A stretch of 64,000 nucleotides of DNA from Lepus europaeus. Lineage: Eukaryota > Chordata > Mammalia > Lagomorpha > Leporidae. How positions within the stretch are numbered: position 1 is the first letter of the stretch; each line of letters starts with the position of its first letter. Shown here piece by piece: positions 56,291 through 64,000 of the stretch. Under the pieces are notes generated by a model. It worked only from the letters and a program-made list of their open reading frames with translations. It was not told the origin of the DNA and did not search any database. The translations under genes and the position numbers were made by a program. The stretch lies in assembly GCF_033115175.1 (NCBI RefSeq), contig NC_084835.1:25997858-26061857 (forward strand). The letters run 5' to 3'.

Positions 56291-57903
56291 CTCCAAAAGC
56301 TGGGCTGTGAGAAGTGCTTATCTGAGGTCACCAGCAGCCTTTCTGCGAAACATTCGCTCACAGCTTCCAGGGGATCCCACTTCCAGACAGGGACACTCTT
56401 CCCCTGGACAACAGGTCCCACAGCTCCTCCGGGAAAGGCCACTGGAGGGAGGGGGTGGGCCAGGCGTCCCTTCTGGCTCAACAGGGGCATCCTTGCAGAG
56501 TGGGCCCAACTGGTGCTGCCAGCTGCCCAAGATGGAAGGAATGGAAATTCTGTTTCTGCAGAACGGCCCAGAAACTGACAGTGCTGAGCTGTGCTTCTTG
56601 GCACAGAGAGGGCAGTGCGTGGGCGTGTGGTGAGCACGCCGACTGCCACAACAGACACGCTCCTTCTGAGCCAGAGCCGAGCCAGCTCTGGGGCGCCAAG
56701 GACAGAGGACACAGAGCCCTGGGCGTGGGTGGCCTTTAGAAGGGAGATGCAGGAACTACCACACTCTCCCACCCCCCACGCTTTCATGTGCTCTTTTCAT
56801 TTTATCACAACGGAACGGAACGGGGCTTGCGCAGGAAAGCACTCTGAGGGGACCTAGCTTCTGCTTGCAGGAATGCCCCAGGCATTTCTCCGCCTCCTTG
56901 CCCGCTCTCAGCAGAAGACACGGCAACAGTGAACTTGCCAGCAGCCTGGCAATCACCATGGCTCACCTGCGCCTCCGTGTCCTCATCAATGACATCTCAC
57001 TCGGACCTACGACAATGGCCCTCCTGCCTGGCACACCAACCTCATCTCTCAGAGGGGCACACCTGGGCTCAGAGGGGTGAAGTAACTCGTCCTGGAGCTC
57101 CTGGGTCTGATACGTTTCACATCACTCCCCCGCCACGCCTGGCACAGAGCTGAAACAGAGGAGGCCTCCTGAACACTTGGCGGCCCCTCAAAGGGCCAAG
57201 CCCACCACGGTGAATTCCTGTGCGATGAAACCTCCCAAAATCCGCACTCTGGCAAAGGGCCAGCGGCCCCGCCCCCCACAGCGCTGCTGCCGCTCCCCTG
57301 TGCCCCGCCTTCCAGAGCAGTGGCATCTCCCAGAGACGTGGCAAATAAACAAGAAAGCAGAGATTAGAAAACAACGCCAGGAGTGGGAAGAGACGCTGTG
57401 CCAGGGCCTTGGGGAATGACGGTGGCAAAAGCACCCGACAACGTTCACAGGAAAGTCACAGCAGCGGTTTGTACGCCCAAGCACCCAGGGTCCTAGGAGC
57501 TCTGTGGGGGCACACAGGTACATGCCCCCAGCACCCCCAGGCGGATCCACACCAAGCCAGCGACTTCTCGCTTGCTCCAAACAGAAACATCTTAATCCCA
57601 CAACAAAAACAAGGATGAACCTCAAGGACGAATCTCTTTAGTTTTGTGGAAATCTCACTTGGGGCCTCCAAATGTCTCCTCCACACCGCCCTGGTGTGGG
57701 ATGCTGGCTCTCACAACAGCAGGTCACCATGTTACCTGCCTCAGTTTCTGTTTGCTTTGCCGCCTGCCTATCACACGCCACTGGGACCTCAGCACTTGGC
57801 ACAGGAGTGGCCGAAACATCTGAGGTCAATGCCCAGCCACCCAGACACATGGGGAGCCAGCCCATAAACCATCATTAAAGAACAAAACAGGATGGCTTGT
57901 AGG

Positions 57904-58156
57904 GGCTGGCGCTGTGGCATAATGGATAAGCCGCCACCTGTGGTGCAGTCATCCCATATGGGCACTGGTTCGGGTTCCAGCTGCTCCACTTCTGATCCAG
58001 CTCACTGTTGTGGCTAGGAAAACAGTGCAGCTCTGGCTGCTGCGGCCAGTTATGGAGTGAACCAGCGGATGGAAGACCTCTCTCTGCCTCTCCTTCTCTG
58101 TCTGTGTAACTCTGATTTTTAAATAAATAAATAAATCTTTAAAAAAAAAAAATAGA
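57904..58156 (+). repeat. CSINE, forward, internally deleted
   Basis: ggggctggcgctgtggcata head and aaataaataaataaatc tail. The duplication atggcttgtagg is exact at 57892-57903 and 58157-58168. Confidence 0.9.
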
Positions 58157-59756
58157 ATGGCTTGTAGGTCTTTCTTGGGACAAGAAACCAGCCCAGCTGG
58201 GGCTGCCTTCTTCCCTCATCTCTGGGCTGACTCCGGTCTCACCCTTTCATCAAGATGCAAGTGTAATAGAGAACAAGCCTCTGACTAGGACATAGACAGC
58301 TAGGGAGTGTTCACTTCAACCAAACAAGAAAGACTAAAAGAATCACGCCTTTTCATACGTCAGTGAGCAGGGGTCACAGGGCAACCAATCAGCCTGGAAT
58401 CTAAGGGAAGACAGGCGCTTCCAAGGAAAAGAGGAAATGAACATCGCCCATGGCCCACTTGGGGCAAAGCACAGGAAGAAGAGGCACAGAGGGTGCCGTA
58501 CACAAGAGTAAGAAGATGAATTGTTGAATTTTACTAAACTGGGAGACAGCATGGGCTGGGGGAAGAGTGCAGAATCCTCGGAGGCCACAGACACCGGGGA
58601 GCTTGCGCCTCCAGGTTATCCACAGCCTGCCATGGGGCGCTCGTGAGAAAGATGAGGAGGTACAGTTGATGGGAGAAATCCACGCACAGGGTGCAGGCCT
58701 ACAGGACAAGAGTGGACAAGGAAAAGGCAGGGAGCCTGGCCAGGACCCTTCTCACCTGAAGCTCAAATCACAAGGGTACTAGGGGAAGAGCAGCGATAAA
58801 AACCACTGTGTCCTCGGGGGAGAAGCAAGAACCATCTTGAGCCAAGATCTCTGAGGTCTCATGGCTGAGACGGGGCAGCACTACTGAGAAGGCCCCACTT
58901 CTGTGACCCAGGGACACAGGGCCTGCCCAAGGCTGCAAGTGGATCAGGTCGACAGAAGACCTCCTCTTTCTGCTCCCCACAACAAAGCTGACAAGTACCA
59001 AGTGGCAGTTGCCTAACGGCATGGAACAGAGCACGAGGGAAGCCACACAGGGAAGCTGGAAGCAGAGAGCGGGGCAAGAACACTGGAGAAGCACTCTCCG
59101 ACGCCAGCACCCAGGAACACCAGACTGAGCCCAGCTGGCAAGGCTGACGAGTTACCACTCCACTGTCCTAAACTACATGTCTGGCTTCCAATCAGATTAA
59201 AAGCCACACAGAGGGCAAGGAAATTAAAGACAAAAACACAGTCAAGCGACAAAGCAGTAAGTAGAATCAGGTTTAGAGGGCCTGCGTGTCAGCACTATCA
59301 GGCCCAGAATTTAAAACAGTAGATTTGTATGTTGACAATTCTACTGAATAACACACAGGAACCAAAAGGGAATTTCCACAAAGTCAAATGGAAACACCAG
59401 AAATTAGAAACTCGGTAATAGAGATAAAGAATGGCTTTGACAGGCACAGCCCAGCTGACAACATATCACTGCCCTTAAAGGAAATGAAACACAGAACAGA
59501 GCAGCTACAAGCTAGGAGACAGCATCAAACTGGCACACGTGGAATGGAATCCCAGAGGAGAGAGGAGACATTTCTTACAAAGTAAGTTTGCTGGTAATGA
59601 ATTTTCCAGCTTCTGTCTAAAAAAAAAAAAAAGTCTTTCCTTCCCCTTCATTTCTAAAATATACTTTCGCTGAGTACAGAATTTTGGATTGGCAGATTTT
59701 TTTCCTTTCCTTTTTTTTAAAAAAAATTTTATTTATTTATTTGAAAGGTATAGTTA

Positions 59757-60096
59757 GGGGCTGGCGCTATGGTGCAGCAGGTTAAAGCTGCGGCCTGCAG
59801 CGCTGGCATCCCATATGCGCACCGGTTCGAGTCCCGGCTACTCCGCTTCCGATCCAGCTCTCTGCTATGGCCTGGGAAAGCAGTGGAGGATGGCCCAGGT
59901 CCTTGGGCCCCTGCACCCATGTGGGAGACCCGGAGGAGGCTCCTGGCTCCTTGCTTTGGATTGGTTCAGCTCCAGCCATTGCGGTTATTTGGGGGGTGAA
60001 CCAAAGGATGGCAGACCTCTCTTTCTCTCTCTCTGCCTCTCCTTCTCTAACTCTTTCAAATAAATGAAATTAAAAAAAAAAAAGAAAAAAAAAAGA
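59757..60096 (+). repeat. CSINE, forward
   Basis: ggggctggcgctatggtgca head, full body, and an A-rich tail. Just before it (59719-59752) lies the tail fragment of an inverted SINE. Confidence 0.9.
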
Positions 60097-60098
60097 AC

Positions 60099-60192
60099 GG
60101 CCGGCGCCGTGGCTCAACAGGCTAATCCTCCGCCTAGTGGTGCCGGCACACCGGGTTCTAGTCCCGGTTGGGGAGCCGGATTCTGTCCCGGT
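60099..60192 (+). repeat. CSINE head fragment (GGCTCA subfamily)
   Basis: ggccggcgccgtggctcaac and accgggttctagtcccgg, the tRNA-like head; truncated after ttctgtcccggtg. Confidence 0.85.
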
Positions 60193-60537
60193 GAAAGAAA
60201 GAAAGAAAGAAAGAGAAAGAGAAAGTAAGTTGCAGAGAGAGAAAGAGGGAGAGACAGACAGAGAGATCATCCATCTGTTGGTTCACTTCCCAGATGGCTA
60301 CAACAACCAGAGCTGGGTGGGTCTGAAGCCAGGAGCCAGGAGCTTCTTCCATTCTCCCACATGGGTGGCAAGTGGCAGGGACTGGCTCAAGGACTTGGGC
60401 CATCTTCTGCTGCTTTCCTAGGCACATTAGCAGGGAGCTGGATGGAAAGTGGAGCAGGCAGGACTCAAACTGGTGCCCATATGGGATGCTGGCATCACAG
60501 GCAGCAGCTTTACTTGCTATGCTACAACACCAGCCCC
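60193..60537 (-). repeat. CSINE, inverted, with GAAA expansion
   Basis: Starts in a (GAAA)n/GA tract (60193-60280), then ctgttggttcacttcccag, ending gctacaacaccagcccc. Confidence 0.88.
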
Positions 60538-60566
60538 ATCTTTCAATACGTTAAAGATGTTACTCC

Positions 60567-60867
60567 AGGGGCCGGCACTGTGGCGTAGCAGGTAAAGCTG
60601 CCGCCTGTAGTGCTGGCATCCCACGTGGGCGCTGGTTTGAGTCCTGCCTGCTCCATTTCCGATCCAGCTCTCTGCTATGGCCTGGGAAAGCAGTAGAAGA
60701 TGGCCCAAGTCCTTGGGCCCCAGCACCTGTGTGGGAGACCTGGAAGAAGCTCCTGGCTCCTAGCTTCAGCTCCAGCTGTTGGGGCCAACTGGGGAGCAAA
60801 CCAGCAGATAGAAGACCCCCCTCCCATATAACTCTGACTTTCAAGTGAATAAATAAATCTTTAAAAA
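60567..60867 (+). repeat. CSINE, forward
   Basis: ggggccggcactgtggcgta head to aataaataaatctttaaaa tail. aaagatgtta recurs on both sides as a likely duplication. Confidence 0.9.
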
Positions 60868-60935
60868 AAAGATGTTATTTCAATGTCATTTGGTTTATAT
60901 AGTTTTATATGAGAATTCTTCTATAATTCTTACTT

Positions 60936-61268
60936 CTTCTTCTTCTTTTTTTTTTTTTTTTGACAGGCAGAGTGGACAGTGAGAGAGAGAGAGAGAGACA
61001 GAGAGAAAGGTCTTCCTTTACTGTTGGTTCACCCTCCAATGGCTGCTACGGCCGGTGCACCACACTGAGCCAGGTGCCTTTCCTGGTCTCCCATGCGGGT
61101 GCAGGGCCCAAGCACTTGGGCCATCCTCCACTGCACTCCCGGGCCACAGCAGAGGGCTGGCCTGGAAGAGGAGCAACCGGGACAGAATCCAGCGCCCCGA
61201 CCGGGACTAGAACCCGGGATGCCGGTGCCACAGGTAGAGGATTAGCCTATGGAGCCGCGGCGCCAGCC
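60936..61268 (-). repeat. CSINE (GGCTCA subfamily), inverted
   Basis: Poly(T), tgacaggcagagtggacag, ending gagccgcggcgccagcc. The duplication ctataattcttactt is exact at 60921-60935 and 61269-61283. Confidence 0.9.
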
Positions 61269-61509
61269 CTATAATTCTTACTTTTAAACCACTGTAAATA
61301 ATGTGTCTTTTTCCTCTGGCTATCTTCAACATTTTCTCTTAATATATGGCTTTCAGAAATTTGAATTCACCTAGGGTTTTTATTTTTCTTTTTCCTCCAG
61401 CGTATTTGTCATTTCTCTGTCTTAGATCTATAGTTTGGTACCTTTCATTTTATTAAAACAATTCTTGGCCATTACCTTTCCCATAGTGCACATACCAAAA
61501 ACCACCAGG

Positions 61510-61625
61510 AACGTCTGTTATTAGTTTTCTGGGGCTATCCTTGGTGGCTTAAAAAAACCACAGAAATCAATCCTCTCACAGATGTAGAGGCCCGAAGTCT
61601 GAAATCTAGGTTCAGTAGGGCCTTC
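61510..61625 (-). repeat. MaLR LTR fragment, inverted
   Basis: ttagttttctggggctat ... gtggcttaaa ... ctctcacagatgtagaggc resembles the reverse complement of the 3' end of MST/MLT1 LTRs. It is short and diverged. Confidence 0.5.
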
Positions 61626-61769
61626 CAGCAAAAATCTTTGTAACTCTGGAACAGGCAAAGATTCCCTAGATACAACACTCAAAGCGTTATTCGTAGAAGA
61701 AAAAACTGATAAAATGAACATCAAAATTTACAATTTTTGCTTTATGAAAGACACACTGTTTAGAAAATG

Positions 61770-62083
61770 TAGGTTACACTACCACCTGCAATACCAGGAT
61801 TCCATATGGGCACTGGTTGGAGTCCCAGCTGCTCTACTTCCCATCTAGCTCCGTGATAATGACGTGGGAAAGCTGCTGAGGACGGCCTAAGTGCTTGGAC
61901 CTCTGCACCCACGTGGGAGACCTGGAAGAAACTCCTGGCTCCTGGCTCTGGACTGGCCCAGCCCCGGCCGTTGCAGCTTCTTGGGGAGTGAACCAGCAGA
62001 TGGGAGAGCTATCATTCTCTCTCCCTCTTGCTCTCTCTGTAACTCTTTCAAATAAATCAATCAAGCTTAAAAAAAAAAAAAAA
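61770..62083 (+). repeat. CSINE, forward, 5' truncated or diverged
   Basis: cactaccacctgcaatacc, ggcactggttggagtccc, tail aaataaatcaatcaagc plus A-run; inserted into an L1. Confidence 0.85.
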
Positions 62084-62087
62084 AGAA

Positions 62088-62439
62088 GGCCGGCGCCGCG
62101 GCTCAACAGGCTAATCCTCCGCCTTGCGGCACTGGCACACTGGGTTCTAGTCCCGGTCGGGGAGCCGGATTCTGTCCTGGTTGCCCCTCTTCCAGGCCAG
62201 CTCTCTGCTATGGCCCAGGAGTGCAGTGGAGGATGGCCCAAGTCCTTGGGCCCTGCACCCCATGGGAGACCAGGAGAAGCACCTGGCTCCTGCCATCGGA
62301 CCAGCGCGGTGCGCCGGCCGCAGCGCAACGGCCACGGCGGCCATTGGAGGGTGAACCAACGGCAAAAGGAAGACCTTTCTTTCTCTCTGTCTCTCTCTCT
62401 CTCACTGTCCACTCTGCCTGTCAAAAAAAAAAAAAAAAA
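62088..62439 (+). repeat. CSINE (GGCTCA subfamily), forward
   Basis: ggccggcgccgcggctcaac head and cactctgcctgtcaaaa tail; inserted at the tail of the previous SINE. Confidence 0.9.
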
Positions 62440-62465
62440 CAGAGAGAGAGAGAGAAATGAAAAGA

Positions 62466-62768
62466 GGGGTGGACATTATGGCACAACAGGTTAAGCCTCT
62501 GCTTGCAGTGCTGGCAGCCCATGGGCACCAGTTCAAGTCCTGGCTCCTCTGTTTCTAATCCAGTTTCCTGCTAGTGCACCTGGGAAAGCAGTGCAAGAAG
62601 CCTCAAGTACCTGGGTCCCTACCATTCACATGGGAGACACAGATGGAGTTCCTGTTTCCTTGCTTCAGTCTGGCCCACCCTTGGCTGTTGTAGGCATTTG
62701 GGAAGTGAATCAGTGAATGGATGATGTTTCTTTCTGTCTGTCTTTCATAATACATTTGAAAAAAAAAA
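62466..62768 (+). repeat. CSINE, forward, diverged
   Basis: ggggtggacattatggcaca head, gggaaagcagtgcaaga body, short A tail rejoining L1 sequence at 62771. Confidence 0.8.
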
Positions 62769-62917
62769 GAAAATGAAAACACAAATCACAGACTAGAAGC
62801 AAATATTTGCAAATCACATATCTGGTAAAGGACTTATATCTAGAATATACAAAAAAAAAAAACTTCAGAAACTCAATAATGACAAAAACCTAATCTAAAT
62901 AGAATATACCCAAAGCA

Positions 62918-63243
62918 AGGCCGGCGCCGTCGCGCAGTGGGTTGAAGTGCTGGCCTGGGGCACCAGCATCCCATGTGGGCACTGGTTCTAGTCCCAGCTG
63001 CTCCTCTTCCGATCCAGCTCTGTTATAGCCTGGGATAGCAGTAGTAGATGGCCCAAGTCCTTGGGCCCCTGCACCCGCGTGGGAGACCTGGAGGAGGCTC
63101 CTGGCTTCGGATTGTTGCAGCTCTGGCAGTTACAGCCAACTGAGGAGTGAACCAGCAGATGGAAGACCTCCCTGCTTCTCTGTCTTTACCTCTCTCTGTG
63201 ACTCTGTCTTTGAAATAAATAAAATAAATCTTTAAAAAAAAAA
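62918..63243 (+). repeat. CSINE, forward
   Basis: ggccggcgccgtcgcgcagt head to aaataaaataaatctttaa tail; inserted into the L1 3' region. Confidence 0.88.
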
Positions 63244-64000
63244 TGCCCAGGCAAAAATCTGAACAATTATCAAAGAAAATATAAAAATGGCAAATAAGCA
63301 CATAAACAGATACTCTACATTATGAGTAATTAGGGAAATGCAAGTTAAAAACCATAGTGGGATAGCACTATATGCCTACTAGAATGGTCTAAAGTTAAAA
63401 ACACATACCATGTGTTGGCAAAGAGGTGGAGAAAGTGGAACTCTCATCCACTTTTGTGGCAAATGCAAGATGGGTTGACCACTTTTGAAAACAGTTGGGC
63501 AGTTAAAAGGTTAAATACCTTCCTACATAGGCCCCAGCTACTTCTTCACTCCTCGATACTTACCAAGAAAATAAAAAGCAAATGCCCATAGAAAAACGTG
63601 TATTTGAAAATGCACAGCAGTTTTATTTGTAATGGACAAAATCCCAAAATAACCCAAATGTTTACCAATAAACAAGCTGTGGTACCTCCATTCACATAGC
63701 AGTAAAGAATAGTGAAACATGGATATGTTAACAACACAGGCCAATCGCAAAATAATTGGGCTGAGTGAAAGAAACCAGACTGAAAAGACTACATGCCTAT
63801 ATAATTCCATTTATACCAAATTTCAAACACTACAAACCTTTGATAGTGACAGAAAGCAAATTAGTGGTTGCTGGGACTGGAGGTAAAACAAGTGGACTGA
63901 CTACAAAGCAGCATAGAGAAGTTTCTGGAATGATGGAAATCTTCCTTATCTTGATGGTGGTTACATGACTGTATCTGTTTGTCAAAATGTACAGAATTGG

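Larger units (their letters stand above)
58620..61480. repeat. Diverged LINE-like DNA, probably L1/HAL1 5' and ORF1 region
   Basis: The AT-rich, GAAA-rich stretch 59160-59600 resembles old L1 ORF1-type sequence. The segments between SINEs at 59610-59720, 60540-60566, 60868-60935 and 61284-61480 (ctctggctatcttcaacat) resemble another L1/HAL1 stretch. The match is weak and orientation is uncertain. Confidence 0.45.
54295..64000 (-). other. POC1A: POC1A upstream intron (continues past the right edge)
   Basis: From 54295 to about 57,890 the sequence is mostly unique with a MIR relic near 56,155. After 58,500 it is dominated by L1-derived DNA and CSINE insertions. I looked on the minus strand for the POC1A exon ending in a match to human SSMGNL and did not find it. 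Confidence 0.75.
61672..64000 (+). mobile_element. Old L1 fragment, ORF2 end and 3' region, broken by four SINEs
   Basis: Segments at 61672-61769, 62771-62917 and 63244-64000 follow the order of the mammalian L1 ORF2 C-terminal and 3' region (gcaaatatttgcaaatcac, tgcaagttaaaaaccata, ggtggttacatgactgtat). It is many-fold mutated, without an open frame, and runs past the right edge. Confidence 0.8.

Noticed and set aside
59757-63243. Possible tRNA genes (tRNA-like heads)
   Set aside because: The heads belong to tRNA-derived SINEs and continue into SINE bodies and A-rich tails, so they are not free tRNA genes.
63244-64000. Possible coding exon in AT-rich sequence at the right edge
   Set aside because: It follows the order of the old L1 3' region and has many stops in all frames.

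Overview
This is vertebrate nuclear DNA, almost certainly from a rabbit or hare (leporid lagomorph). It holds more than twenty copies of the tRNA-derived C-repeat SINEs (CSINE) typical of lagomorphs, several with clean target-site duplications. Its two genes are split by canonical GT-AG introns. Both genes, their order and their shared minus-strand orientation match human 3p21.2, where DUSP7 lies next to POC1A. The species call is inference from repeats and gene content.

Layout. Positions 1 to about 14,030 are GC-rich intergenic DNA below the 3' end of DUSP7. I recognise no gene there, only old repeats, a short minisatellite and some enhancer-like patches. Positions 14,040 to about 20,450, minus strand, hold the whole DUSP7 coding region: three coding exons, 421 codons, a roughly 1.5 kb 3' UTR and a poly(A) signal. 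DUSP7 is a cytoplasmic dual-specificity phosphatase that switches off ERK MAP kinases. A CpG-rich promoter domain covers exon 1 and continues to about 21,650, with a second promoter-like cluster (TATAAAG, CCAAT, E-box, GC boxes, NRF1-like) near 21,250-21,560. Positions 21,660-34,230 are intergenic, with SINEs and two CTCF-like motifs.

Positions 34,240 to 64,000, minus strand, are the 3' part of POC1A, a WD40 centriole protein. Only its last two coding exons are visible (54,151-54,294 and 34,338-34,436), separated by a 19.7 kb intron; upstream exons lie beyond the right edge. The large intron holds a 732 bp endogenous retrovirus remnant (38,966-39,697) with an LTR, a perfect tRNA-His primer-binding site, a tandem-repeat leader and a 6 bp target-site duplication. 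From about 58,500 to the right edge the intron is mostly repeats: L1-derived DNA broken by many SINEs, some nested.

I found no undescribed coding system. The most useful points are the retroviral remnant lying in sense inside POC1A, the alternative DUSP7 start and promoter candidates, the in-frame skippable POC1A exon, and several non-coding patches that look like regulatory elements. Family names for repeats come from recognising consensus-like sequence, not from a database search.
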